Source: Gammaproteobacteria bacterium
GTDB taxonomy: Bacteria > Pseudomonadota > Gammaproteobacteria > Pseudomonadales > Azotimanducaceae
DNA: 55,050 nt
Assembly: GCA_026706665.1 (NCBI GenBank)
Contig: JAPOYI010000146.1
Location: 1 to 55,050 of the forward strand
Reading direction: 5' to 3'
Shown here in pieces: positions 26,049 through 34,655 of this stretch. The notes beneath the pieces were generated by a model that saw nothing but the letters and a program-made list of their open reading frames with translations, was not told where the DNA came from and did no database searches. A program made the position numbers and the translations under genes. Every line of letters begins with the position of its first letter. Position 1 is the stretch's first letter.

Positions 26049-27290
26049 CTACCCCACCTGCACCGACACGTGGTGCATGGCGTTGTTCAGGTAGCCCTTG
26101 GGATTCCAGGCCGCCCGGAAGGGCTGGCTGGCGCCCGTGGTGTCCGTGGCCCGCGCCCAGACCTCGAAATAGCCGGATTGCGGAAACCTGATCCGGCCCA
26201 TGAACCGCTGCCAGGCATGCGGATTGTGCGGCGGCGAAAGTTGCGCCGGCTGCCAGGTGGCCCCGAAGTCGATGGAAAGGTCCACCTTCGTCACTTCGGA
26301 GTCGCCCACCCAGGCGTGCCCCGCGACTTCCAGCTCGAGGCCGGAAACATGCGCTCCCGTACGCGGACGCGTAATGAGCGACTTGACCGGCATGGCATGA
26401 ATGATCTCGAGGTCCTCCTCCGGCACTGAGGCGCCGGGAGAGACCGGATAGCGCGGAACGCGGTAAGAAGAACCGGTCATCTTGGGACCGTCATGCACGA
26501 TATCCCGAAGCCAGATGCGGTTGAGCCACTTCTGCGAGCAGGAACCCGGCCACCCCGGGATCACGAGGCGCAGCGGTGCGCCGTTCATGGGATGCAGGGG
26601 CCCGCCGTTCATGCCGAAGGCGATCAGGTTGTACGGATCCATCGCCTTTTCGATCGGGACGCCACGAGAGATCGGCAACTTGCCCGGCGTACCCGAGAGG
26701 TGCCGGTCGGCGCCTTCATGGGCGGTGTAGATCGCCGAGGATTTGACGCCAGCTGCTTCGAGCACGTCGGCCAGCCGGACGCCGGTCCACTCCGCGCATC
26801 CCACCGCGCCGTACGTCCACTGGTTGCCGCGCGTCGGCGGTTCGAAACCCGAGCGGCCATTCCCGCCGCACTCGATGACGAGACGATGGGTGACCACCTC
26901 GAAACGGCTGCGCAGGTCGTCGATGCGCAACGTCATCGGTCGGTCCACCAGGCCATCGATACGCAGTTCCCACGCGGCGGGATCGAGGTCGGCGGGAACG
27001 ATGCCGTTGTTTCGGATGAAGTGGCGCGCCGTAGGCGTGACTTCGTCGTCGAGCAGGTGCGGCGGCGTCTCGGCATTGAGCGGCCGTGGGGTCAGAACCG
27101 TCAGCCCGTCCTTTCCCCGCACGCCAGCGGACTCGGCCGCGTACGCGCACGAAAACGGATTCCACTGCGGCGAAGGCACCGCCATGCCCACCAGCGTACC
27201 CAGGGCCGCGAGGTTGGCGCGCCGGAGAAAGTCCCGCCGGCTGGCACCGGGGACCCGGGCCGGTCGTACTTTGCCGATTTCCTCACTCAT
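26049..27290 (-). CDS. Tat-exported sulfite dehydrogenase, molybdopterin subunit (SorA-like)
   Basis: A 413-aa protein with a Tat signal (SRRDFLRRANLAALG, about 17-31) and a sulfite-oxidase-type molybdopterin domain. The Mo-ligating Cys is in LVIECGGNGRSGF (Cys141), followed by WTYGAVGCAEWTGVRL, and the C-terminal dimerisation (Mo-co dimer) domain starts near THPRTG-like positions (KSLITRPRTGAHVSG). It oxidises sulfite to sulfate in the periplasm and hands two electrons to the downstream cytochrome. The ATG at 27290 is preferred because a GGAGG lies 6 bp upstream, directly against the earlier ATG at 27296. Confidence 0.9.
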   Translation of the reverse strand: MSEEIGKVRPARVPGASRRDFLRRANLAALGTLVGMAVPSPQWNPFSCAYAAESAGVRGKDGLTVLTPRPLNAETPPHLLDDEVTPTARHFIRNNGIVPADLDPAAWELRIDGLVDRPMTLRIDDLRSRFEVVTHRLVIECGGNGRSGFEPPTRGNQWTYGAVGCAEWTGVRLADVLEAAGVKSSAIYTAHEGADRHLSGTPGKLPISRGVPIEKAMDPYNLIAFGMNGGPLHPMNGAPLRLVIPGWPGSCSQKWLNRIWLRDIVHDGPKMTGSSYRVPRYPVSPGASVPEEDLEIIHAMPVKSLITRPRTGAHVSGLELEVAGHAWVGDSEVTKVDLSIDFGATWQPAQLSPPHNPHAWQRFMGRIRFPQSGYFEVWARATDTTGASQPFRAAWNPKGYLNNAMHHVSVQVG

Positions 27291-27354
27291 GGCCATCCTC
27301 CCGCCAACCGAACTCTCTCACACGGACTCGCCCCCCGACAACGGGAGACTCGAA

Positions 27355-28071
27355 CTACTCGTGGGATTCCACGTCCCGGTTCGACTCCCGTCTACTCCAG
27401 ATTCCGCAAAGCGTATCGGCTTCGCGGACGATGACCAGGTGCAACCAGGGCAGCAGGACAATACACACCACCTCCGCCATTCGAGCCGGCCATCCTTCAA
27501 AGGGGCCAGCAACCGTCGACATCATCACCAAGGCGACGACTCCCGCCGTGGCACCGAAGCCGCGCCAGCGCACGCGCCCCGATTCGGCCATTCGCTGCAT
27601 GCGCCAGGCGATGTAAAGCCTGTCCCAGCGATTGCCCGACGAAGTCCAGATGCGAACGTGGTGCGCAGGCCAGCGGGCGAGGACCTCCCGTGCGTACCAT
27701 GGCCACCAGAACCAGGCCGCGAGCACAAGCCCGCCAGCGGCCCAGAAGCTCGACTGTTTCAGCAATTGTCCCGACGGCGGAACCGGGAACAGCGCCACCA
27801 CGAGCCCAAAGCCGAGGACCGCGAACGTCAACAACCAGCCGACGGCAAATCCCGCGAACCCGAACATGGTAAACACCAGGCGGGTCGCCGACGTGCGTTT
27901 CTGAACGCCCAACGCCCTGGCACCGCCAAGAACAAACAAGGGGAGCAGCAGCGCCAGCAGTGGGAAGCGATAGGTGGGATCGCGGAGAACGAATACCACG
28001 ATCACTGCCAGCACGGTCGGCAAAACCAACTGCGGAAGTTGCATCGCCTCGGTTTCCCGGGCGCGTCCCAT
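27355..28071 (-). CDS. Polytopic membrane protein downstream of an Opp-type permease pair
   Basis: A 238-aa protein with about six predicted helices, for example VLAVIVVFVLRD, FPLLALLLPLFVLGG, LTFAVLGFGLVVALF, FWAAGGLVLAAWFWW, AGVVALVMMSTVAG and MAEVVCIVLLPWLHLVIV. It matches no family I know. It starts 5 bp after the OppC-like stop, so it belongs to the same transcription unit as the binding protein and the permeases. A Trp-rich segment (WFWWPWYAREVLARW) faces a cytoplasmic loop with several Arg. It may be an accessory subunit or an unrelated rider. Confidence 0.7.
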   Translation of the reverse strand: MGRARETEAMQLPQLVLPTVLAVIVVFVLRDPTYRFPLLALLLPLFVLGGARALGVQKRTSATRLVFTMFGFAGFAVGWLLTFAVLGFGLVVALFPVPPSGQLLKQSSFWAAGGLVLAAWFWWPWYAREVLARWPAHHVRIWTSSGNRWDRLYIAWRMQRMAESGRVRWRGFGATAGVVALVMMSTVAGPFEGWPARMAEVVCIVLLPWLHLVIVREADTLCGIWSRRESNRDVESHE

Positions 28072-28076
28072 CGCGG

Positions 28077-29225
28077 CTATTGCGTGCCGGCGGTGCTGTA
28101 GGGATCCGCGGCGTCGCGCAGGCCATCGCCCAGAAGGTTGAAGGCCATCACCGTCAACACCACGAACAGCCCCGGCAGCATCTGCCAGGGCGTGAGCTCG
28201 ATCACCAGCGGGTTCTGGGCCTGGAACATCAGCACCCCCCAGCTCACCACCGGCGGCCTGAGGCCGATGCCGAGGAAGGACAACGCCGTCTCGCCCAGGA
28301 TCATCCCGGGCACCGCGAGCGTCGCAGTAGCGATGATGTGGCTCGAGAAGCTCGGCAGCATGTGCTTCGTAATCACCCTCGGCGTGTCCGCGCCCATCAG
28401 CCGCGCGGCCATCACGAAATCCTCCTCCCGGAGCGCCAGGAATCGGCCGCGCACTTGCCGCGCCAGGGAGGTCCAGCCGAACAGCGAGAGGATAATCGTA
28501 ATGCCGAAATACACGAGCAGCGGCGACCAGTGCACCGGAAGCGTCGCGGAAAGCGCCATCCACAGGGGCAGCGAAGGAAGGCACTGCAGCACTTCGATCA
28601 TCTTGTTCACGGCCCGGTCCACCAGGCCGCCCAGGTAGCCGGCGAGGCCGCCGAGCAGGATGCCCAGGACGATGGTCAGCACCACCCCCACGATGCCGAT
28701 GGACAGCGATACGCGGCCACCGTAGAACACCCGCGAGAACATGTCGCGGCCCAGGGGATCGGTGCCGAAGAGGTGGATGTAGCCACCTTCGTCGACGGTG
28801 AAGAGATGCCGGTCCATCTCGAACAGGTTCCACATCTTGTAGGGCTCACCGCGGGCGAAGAAGCGGATGGGGAACCTTCTGCTGGTGTCCTCCGTGTAGA
28901 TCCGGATCCACGTCTCCGGGTCAACCTCCATCTGGTAGGCATACACGAACGGGCGCAGGTGAAACTCACCGTCGGCGTCGAAGAAATGGACGCGCATGGG
29001 CGGCGCGTTGATGGCGTCGTCGTTGCGGGTCACGGTCCCGTAGGGAGAGATGAACTCGCAAAAGGCCGCGAGGGTGTACAGCACTATCAGGAATGCTCCG
29101 CTGACCAGGGCCAGGCGATGGCGCCGAAACCGCAGCCACATCAACCGCCGGGGCGAAATGGCGGTGGCGTCTTCGCCGGCTTGCGCGGCGCCCGCGACCA
29201 ATGCTGAGGGTGCTACGTCACTCAA
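28077..29225 (-). CDS. Opp/Dpp-type ABC transporter permease (OppC-like)
   Basis: A 382-aa inner-membrane permease. One N-terminal helix (LVSGAFLIVLYTLAAFCEF), then a periplasmic insert of about 110 residues (to HLFGTDPLGRDMFSR), then the five-helix BPD_transp_1 core with the EAA-loop region in ARLMGADTPRVITKHMLP. The large insert between the first two helices is known in a subset of OppC-like proteins and may help dock the unusually long binding proteins of this locus. A TTG start overlaps the OppB stop by 8 bp. No ATPase genes are nearby. Confidence 0.9.
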   Translation of the reverse strand: MSDVAPSALVAGAAQAGEDATAISPRRLMWLRFRRHRLALVSGAFLIVLYTLAAFCEFISPYGTVTRNDDAINAPPMRVHFFDADGEFHLRPFVYAYQMEVDPETWIRIYTEDTSRRFPIRFFARGEPYKMWNLFEMDRHLFTVDEGGYIHLFGTDPLGRDMFSRVFYGGRVSLSIGIVGVVLTIVLGILLGGLAGYLGGLVDRAVNKMIEVLQCLPSLPLWMALSATLPVHWSPLLVYFGITIILSLFGWTSLARQVRGRFLALREEDFVMAARLMGADTPRVITKHMLPSFSSHIIATATLAVPGMILGETALSFLGIGLRPPVVSWGVLMFQAQNPLVIELTPWQMLPGLFVVLTVMAFNLLGDGLRDAADPYSTAGTQ

Positions 29226-30201
29226 AGCGAATCCTCGGGTCGACCCAGGCCAGCAACAGGTCCGACAGCAGGATGCCCACGACCGTGAGGATCGCCAGCC
29301 ACATCAGCAGGCTTCCGGCCAGGAACATGTCCTGGTTCAAGAGCGACTGCAGCAGCAGCGGGCCGATCGTCGGCAGCCCCATCACGAGGGACACCAGCGC
29401 CTCGCCGGAAACCAGCGCCGGCAGCATCAGCCCGATATTGCTGATGAAGGGGTTGATGGCGATGCGCACCGGGTACTTCAGCACGAGCTTCACCGGCCCG
29501 ACGCCCTTCGCCCGGGCCGTGACCACGTACGGCTTGTTCAGTTCATCGAGCAGGTTCGCGCGCAGGATGCGCATGGTGAACGCGGCGGAGCCCAGTCCGA
29601 CGATCACCATCGGCAGCCACAGGTGCGCCAGCATGTCTACCACGCGACCCCAGCTCCACGCCGCATCTTCGTACTCGGGCGAGAACAACCCGCCCGTGCT
29701 CACCCCGAACCATTCGAATCCGAGATGCATGAAGATCAACGCCAGCAGGAACGGCGGCGTCGCCAGACCAACGAGAGCGATGGTGGTCATCACGTAGTCA
29801 CCGATGGAGTATTGACGGACCGCGGAATAGATGCCGATCGGCAGCGCCACGATCCAGGTGAAGAGCAGCGCCGAAACGGTGATTGACAGCGTATAGCCCA
29901 GCCGCTCCCACACCAGGTCGTTTACGGGCCGCTCAAAGACATAGGAATACCCCATGTCCCCCGTCAGGAAGTTGCCCGCCCAATAGAGATATTGCAGTGC
30001 CATGTGCTTGTCCAGGTTGTACTGCGCCCGGAGGTTCTGGACGTATTCCTCCGTCGGAGCGATGCCCTGGGCCGCCAGGCGATCCAGCGTCGACGAAACG
30101 ACGTCGCCTTCCGGCAACTGGATGACCGCGAAGATGATGACCGAAATAATGGCGAGGGTGGGGATCAGTCCGAGAAGACGGGATAGGACGTATGACCGCA
30201 C
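29218..30201 (-). CDS. Opp/Dpp-type ABC transporter permease (OppB-like)
   Basis: A 327-aa permease with a GTG start 15 bp after the upstream binding protein. The N-terminal helix (LIPTLAIISVIIFAVIQL) is followed by the usual LPEGDVVSSTLDRLA segment and five more helices (for example ITVSALLFTWIVALPIGIY, VIVGLGSAAFTMRILR). The EAA loop reads PYVVTARAKGVGPVKLVLKYPVRIAINPF. Together with OppC-like it forms the pore of a peptide-type ABC importer. Length and topology are normal. Confidence 0.92.
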   Translation of the reverse strand: MRSYVLSRLLGLIPTLAIISVIIFAVIQLPEGDVVSSTLDRLAAQGIAPTEEYVQNLRAQYNLDKHMALQYLYWAGNFLTGDMGYSYVFERPVNDLVWERLGYTLSITVSALLFTWIVALPIGIYSAVRQYSIGDYVMTTIALVGLATPPFLLALIFMHLGFEWFGVSTGGLFSPEYEDAAWSWGRVVDMLAHLWLPMVIVGLGSAAFTMRILRANLLDELNKPYVVTARAKGVGPVKLVLKYPVRIAINPFISNIGLMLPALVSGEALVSLVMGLPTIGPLLLQSLLNQDMFLAGSLLMWLAILTVVGILLSDLLLAWVDPRIRFE

Positions 30202-30215
30202 TTGGTTTCCTCCCC

Positions 30216-32222
30216 CTATTCGTCCGCTTCGTCAATGTACCAGGTCGCCGGATGGTAAGGCGTCGTCCAGCGGTTGTCGGCGCCCCAGATGCCGTTCGGC
30301 ACCACGTTCCTGAGCCGGCTTGAGACCGCTATCGGATGGGGCGCGTTGCCCACCGTGCCGATCGCCCAAAGGTGCTCCGCGTGCGCCTCGAGCAGCGTCC
30401 TGGCGGCCTTCGCGCGGCGCGCCTCGTCGGTGGCGGCGAGCAGTTCACCGCCCCAGTATTGCAGGTTGCGGATGAGTTCGGGCGGCTTTTCGCCGATTTC
30501 GCCGTTTGTCTGGTGGTACCGCCCCCAGTGATTCCACATGGTCATGTCCCAACCGCTCCGGTGCGGATAGAACCAGTCCGGCCAGTGGGGGAACAGGATG
30601 TCGGTCACCTTGTCCGCGTGCCAGGCCGTCATCTGCATCTTGTTGGCCTGGGCCCGTTCCGTCTGCAGGCGCCTCTCTATGGTCTTGAGGCGCAGGTCGA
30701 TGCCAACCTCCCGCCAGTAGTCCCGCACCAGCTCCAGGCTGATCCCCTTCGGCGTCTCGAAGTCGATGAACTCCAGCGTGATGATCAGTTTCGACCCGTC
30801 GGGGTATTCACGCAAGCCGTCGCCGTCGACATCGTAAAGGCCGAGCTCGTCAAGCAGCGCGCGGGAGTAGTCCGGATCGTATCGGATATGGGCCTGGGAG
30901 AAGCGTTTTTCGTACCAGCGGCTGGATGGATGTGCCGTAACCTGACTCGGCGTGCCCTGGCCGAAGTAAATGACCTCGTTCATCTGGTCACGATCGATGG
31001 CGTGGGAGAGCGCGCGAATGAAGCGCCGCTCCCCCTTGCCCCACACCAAGTCCCGGTACTTGAGGTCGTCGAAATTGTAGTTCGGCTGGATTGCCACGTC
31101 GGCGACGTGCAACCGGCGCCAGATGTGCACCCTGTTGACGCCTTTCCTCTCCCCGAGCTTGAGCAGGGGTATGTTCGGGGTATCGAGCGTGTGGCCGGTG
31201 AAATCGAGCTGGCCGGTGGCGGCCTGGAACGTGATCATCTGCGAGTTTTCAAGCACGACGATCACGTCGACCGCGTCGATGTACGGCAATTGGTTCCCGG
31301 CCGGGTCTATCTTGAAGTAGTAAGGATTGCGTTCCAGGCGCAGCTTGGTTGGCGTGCGCTCCACCGCCCTGAAAGAGCGCAGCGTAGGCACTTTCGGGGC
31401 GTCCTCATTGCCCCAGCCGCGCAACTGGTTGAACATGGCCATCCAGGTGACGTGGTTCTTCTCCTTCACCAACGCGTCGAGTTCTTCCCGGTCCCGGTAC
31501 GCGGGGTGGTAGTCCTTCAGGAAGTGCATCGGATCGACGAAGTGGCTGCCGAAGAACGCGAAGTAGTTGGCGAACATCGGATTGGGCTTCGGGAACACGT
31601 ACTGAAACGTGAGGTCGTCGACCGTGACGAATTTCGCGCCGCGCACGGCCACGTTCGTCAGCGGCTGCATCTCCGGGTCAAGCCAATCGTGGTTGAAACG
31701 GAACATGAAGTCGTCGGAGGTCAGGGGATGGCCGTCCGACCACCTGATGCCGGGCCTGAGGCGGATCGTCGTGACGCGGCCGTCCTCGCTCACGCTCCAG
31801 GACTCCGCCAGGTTGGGCAGGACGTTGCGCAGGTCTGCGGAAATGGTCAGCGCGTGCTCCCAGGCGAAGAACTGCCACCCGTCCCAGAGCGTGATGCGGG
31901 CCTTGCCGCCGTACTTGCCGATGCGTTCGTAGGGGTGGCTGACGACGGGGTCGTCAGGCAGGCGTTCTCTCACCGGAGGAAGGCCGCGGCCGTCGAGCAG
32001 CGGGCTCTGGGAGAACCGCGTGATGCCGAGTTCGCCTGCGGTCTTCGGCGGGGCGAACCACTCCGGCGGCATGTTGCTGGCGAAAGGTCCCTCGTCAGGC
32101 GAGACCTCCTCTTCAGCAATGCAGACTACCGCAACCATCGCAAGGCAGGCGCACGCGGCCGCCCTCTTCTTGCCAGAGGTTCCCCCTCGCGCGTCCCGAC
32201 TGAAGGCCCCGCCCAACTTCAC
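30216..32222 (-). CDS. ABC transporter substrate-binding protein, copy 1
   Basis: A 668-aa periplasmic binding protein (SBP_bac_5 type), long for the family. The start is a GTG at 32222, chosen because it keeps the spacing seen in the other copies to a TTGACG...CATCAT-like element and gives VKLGGAF, similar to MKLNLAL of copy 4. The signal region carries a short inserted repeat before the hydrophobic core CACLAMVAVVCIA. The mature part opens with MPPEWFAPPKTAGELGI and contains YERIGKYGGKARITLWD, DFMFRFNHDWL and WIDEADE near the end. It heads the operon with OppB and OppC. Confidence 0.88.
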   Translation of the reverse strand: MKLGGAFSRDARGGTSGKKRAAACACLAMVAVVCIAEEEVSPDEGPFASNMPPEWFAPPKTAGELGITRFSQSPLLDGRGLPPVRERLPDDPVVSHPYERIGKYGGKARITLWDGWQFFAWEHALTISADLRNVLPNLAESWSVSEDGRVTTIRLRPGIRWSDGHPLTSDDFMFRFNHDWLDPEMQPLTNVAVRGAKFVTVDDLTFQYVFPKPNPMFANYFAFFGSHFVDPMHFLKDYHPAYRDREELDALVKEKNHVTWMAMFNQLRGWGNEDAPKVPTLRSFRAVERTPTKLRLERNPYYFKIDPAGNQLPYIDAVDVIVVLENSQMITFQAATGQLDFTGHTLDTPNIPLLKLGERKGVNRVHIWRRLHVADVAIQPNYNFDDLKYRDLVWGKGERRFIRALSHAIDRDQMNEVIYFGQGTPSQVTAHPSSRWYEKRFSQAHIRYDPDYSRALLDELGLYDVDGDGLREYPDGSKLIITLEFIDFETPKGISLELVRDYWREVGIDLRLKTIERRLQTERAQANKMQMTAWHADKVTDILFPHWPDWFYPHRSGWDMTMWNHWGRYHQTNGEIGEKPPELIRNLQYWGGELLAATDEARRAKAARTLLEAHAEHLWAIGTVGNAPHPIAVSSRLRNVVPNGIWGADNRWTTPYHPATWYIDEADE

Positions 32223-32228
32223 GAGGTC

Positions 32229-32258
32229 ATGATCCCGACTGCACGGCGGCGGCTCCGA
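32229..32258 (-). promoter_or_regulatory. Degenerate promoter of binding protein copy 1
   Basis: At the same distance from the GTG as in the other copies (6 bp) lies GATCAT, the -10 counterpart of CATCAT. Eighteen bp further up, TCGGAG replaces TTGACG. The 18-bp core between them also aligns with the other copies. Promoter strength is likely reduced or moved. Confidence 0.35.
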
Positions 32259-32297
32259 CACGGGCCTCCTGCTTCATCAACGCAACCACAGTTGGGA

Positions 32298-32750
32298 CTA
32301 CTGGGGCGCCGGCGGCCCAGCGCGGCTGTTCGCCGCCACCCGCACAAAGTCCGCCAAGGCGTCGCCCCTCTCGGAGATCGCCGCCTGACCCGACTGTGTA
32401 TCCCTTACGGAAATCACGCCCCCCTCCCACATCGAAAGAAAGTGGGAAGCGCTGCTTAGAGCCCACCGCCTCGTCCGGCTACCCGCACGGTTTTGGACGA
32501 CTCGGCCAACGACTAGAAAAACTGCGATTCCGACCGGAACCAAGAACAGGCCGATCAGCCAGCCGTAACCCACGAAAACGAAGACGACAGCAGTGATCGT
32601 TCCCCACATTGCCAAGGAGTTTTCGTAACCACGATACCCAGGACTGCCAGGCGTGTTCGCACGAAATGGATTCACACCAATTGACAACTTCTCCTGACCA
32701 ACAAGGCACTTCAATACCGAAAAGTCCTCAGCTGCGAAGTCCTCATCCAT
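32298..32750 (-). CDS. Small membrane protein of unknown function
   Basis: A 150-aa protein starting at the ATG at 32750, 8 bp after GGAGGT. Residues about 47-85 hold two adjacent membrane helices (GTITAVVFVFVGYGWLIGLFLV then VGIAVFLVVGRVV). The cytoplasmic or periplasmic tail has a Ser/Arg-rich patch. The lower GC and the lack of any family match set it apart from the transporter genes. It shares strand with the next two unknown genes and could be the end of a three-gene set. Confidence 0.45.
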   Translation of the reverse strand: MDEDFAAEDFSVLKCLVGQEKLSIGVNPFRANTPGSPGYRGYENSLAMWGTITAVVFVFVGYGWLIGLFLVPVGIAVFLVVGRVVQNRAGSRTRRWALSSASHFLSMWEGGVISVRDTQSGQAAISERGDALADFVRVAANSRAGPPAPQ

Positions 32751-32808
32751 GTCGCAAGCACCTCCAGCCAAATGCTGGCGTGACCACGAGGTAGTGCGCC
32801 CAAATCAT

Positions 32809-33120
32809 TTATTCTTCCTTCTGCGGTCCCCAGTTCTTCTGGCAGTAGAAGGCGGCGTGATCGTTCTTCGCCTCCTTAAGGCACTCCATCAGCTTTTGCT
32901 CGCGCTGGTATTCCGCGTAGTCGAATTCGCTGAACGCATCGAACAGATAGACGGCGACGAGGAAGATGCCGATCGCGAGCGTCAACCCGATGCCAGCACC
33001 AGCCACGTTTGTGACGATGTCCTTGAAGCGACCAAATCGGATTTCGCGCCTGATCTCCAGCGCTTCTTGCGGGGTCATTCTCGCTTTGGTCGGACTCCCC
33101 GGCAAAGTCCCTTCATCCAT
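32809..33120 (-). CDS. Small single-pass membrane protein
   Basis: A 103-aa protein (ATG at 33120) with one strong helix (AGAGIGLTLAIGIFLVAVYLF, about residues 43-63), preceded by a basic N-terminal stretch and followed by a charged, Cys-containing tail (LMECLKEAKNDHAAFYCQKNWG). The two Cys may bridge. The start overlaps the stop of the upstream gene by 8 bp, so the two are translated together. No family recognised. Confidence 0.5.
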   Translation of the reverse strand: MDEGTLPGSPTKARMTPQEALEIRREIRFGRFKDIVTNVAGAGIGLTLAIGIFLVAVYLFDAFSEFDYAEYQREQKLMECLKEAKNDHAAFYCQKNWGPQKEE

Positions 33121-33583
33121 CAGGAATCTCCGGCGGCCAGACCGCGCGCCCAATCCTGTCCCAATCGTTCGCGGAAAGGTGACCGGCGGACGTGACGGCA
33201 TCGAACCGGTCCAGCTTGCGGTGGTCCTTTTCGAAACGCAAAGAGTCGGCCACCAGATGGATCGCGGCCTCTTCGAGGGTTCCCTGGACGAGCGGCACGT
33301 ATCCGAGCGGATTCCACCAGCGCAGCCTTTCCCACTCGTCCGGCTCTTTCGTCCACAGGACCCAATGCCGTCGTGCCCTGTGCAGATAGTACGGGCTCAC
33401 TCGTTCGTGCATGAAGCCCCAACTCCACTCGATGGTTCCCAAATGCAGAACCCTGCGAGGTCCCTGCGGATACGCTGCTCCCGGCGGTTTCTCTTCGTAG
33501 CCAACAATGGCGTCGAACGGATTCGGACGCTTGGCCAACGCCGCGACGGTCTGCGTCTCTGACTGCGTGTTCGTGTTTACCAA
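33113..33583 (-). CDS. Unknown soluble protein overlapping a small membrane gene
   Basis: A 156-aa, Trp-rich cytosolic-looking protein (GTIEWSWGFMHER, RHWVLWTKEPDEWERLRWWNPLG). It starts at a TTG at 33583 with GAGGAAG upstream. It has no signal peptide or obvious family, but the many Trp and His suggest a compact binding fold. Its stop overlaps the start of the small membrane protein, hinting at a functional pair. Confidence 0.5.
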   Translation of the reverse strand: MVNTNTQSETQTVAALAKRPNPFDAIVGYEEKPPGAAYPQGPRRVLHLGTIEWSWGFMHERVSPYYLHRARRHWVLWTKEPDEWERLRWWNPLGYVPLVQGTLEEAAIHLVADSLRFEKDHRKLDRFDAVTSAGHLSANDWDRIGRAVWPPEIPDG

Positions 33584-33622
33584 GGCCGCTTCCTCACGCC
33601 TTCGCCGATTCGCATTCTACAT

Positions 33623-34378
33623 TCAGGATACAAGCGACGATCGAAGTCCCCGGAGATTTGCAATCAACTGTTCGAGACGTGGCTCACACAACGACAAGTC
33701 GTCGTCCATGTAGAGACTTCGATTGATCTCGATCATCAACGCCAAAACCCGTCGGTCGGATCGACAATATCTCGACGGAACAAGGCAGCCGCGAAACGGT
33801 TCATTCCGCGCGACCTCGAACCCTTGTCGCGTCAACCTGGTTTCCACATTCAAGACCAGCCCTTCGGGGGAGTGAAAGTCATCCGTTCCCAAACAGAAAT
33901 CCGGGCGTCTCGCGTCAGGATATTGCTCGTAAGGAAGCGCTTGGGCCGGAAAGCTGTGGCAGTCAAGAACCAAGCACTTTCCGTGCTTCTCAAGGTGCCG
34001 TTGTACCGTCCGAGTCAATCCCTCGTGATGCGGACAGTAGTATTTGCGCAATAGACACCTTCGTTCCATATGGGTCAGATCGCGCCGGATCCGTTGACGG
34101 TGCGTTCCGTGCGTATAGATGACCCCCATCCCTGTTTCCGCCATCGGCTCCTGTGAATCGTTGATAAAGCGCTCGGGATCGACCACAAGCCGACTGACCG
34201 GAAACACAACTGAAGTAGCGAAGGGAAAGGCGTTCCTGAAGATTCGGTCTGTCGCATGATCCGTCAACACTCTGATCTCGCTCTCAAGTTCCTTCCGCGT
34301 GATCACGAACTGATCCATGACATGCTCGGGAATCTTGATCGAGGCGTGAGGAACGTGAAGAACGAGAGGAATGTTCAT
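33623..34378 (-). CDS. N-formylglutamate amidohydrolase family protein
   Basis: A 251-aa metal-dependent hydrolase. The family motifs are visible: LHVPHAS near the start, DHATDRIF (about 40-47), SRLVVDPERF (about 64-73), YTHGTHRQRIR, and LVLDCHSFP with the metal His. N-formylglutamate amidohydrolase releases formate in histidine degradation, but many homologues outside hut operons act on other N-acyl or N-formyl substrates. No hut genes are nearby, so the substrate is open. The gene stands alone on the minus strand with 35 bp before the next unknown gene. Confidence 0.8.
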   Translation of the reverse strand: MNIPLVLHVPHASIKIPEHVMDQFVITRKELESEIRVLTDHATDRIFRNAFPFATSVVFPVSRLVVDPERFINDSQEPMAETGMGVIYTHGTHRQRIRRDLTHMERRCLLRKYYCPHHEGLTRTVQRHLEKHGKCLVLDCHSFPAQALPYEQYPDARRPDFCLGTDDFHSPEGLVLNVETRLTRQGFEVARNEPFRGCLVPSRYCRSDRRVLALMIEINRSLYMDDDLSLCEPRLEQLIANLRGLRSSLVS

Positions 34379-34655
34379 TCGTTTCGTCTCCGCGTCCGAG
34401 ACTCCAGCCTAGCAAATCGAGTGGAAGTGAGTCTCTCTGTCGGGATTGGAATAGTGACGGCGGATACCGTTTCGTGCCAAACCGAATCGGCGGATGTCCC
34501 CGCACGGTGATCGCTCGATGCGAGGCCGCGCGGCGGCAGACGCGACGGTGACCCGCTTCAGTGTATACGTTTTCTTTTCGAGGAAGAGGCATTCCTAAGG
34601 CGAAGCTAACGCACGCCTTGTGCATCACGGGCCTAAAGTTAACCGGGCAACGTCC

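Noticed and set aside
27371-27402. Stretch with GGTTCGACTCCCG followed by CTCCA, like the 3' end of a tRNA
   Set aside because: No matching acceptor, D or anticodon arms upstream, and the bases code for the C-terminus of the 238-aa membrane protein.
30336-32459. Long open frame of 707 codons on the plus strand opposite binding protein copy 1, with similar long frames opposite copies 2-5
   Set aside because: Codon bias of the GC-rich genes keeps the antisense frame open. Peptides are Arg/Val/His-rich without domains, and the same shadow appears opposite every paralogue.
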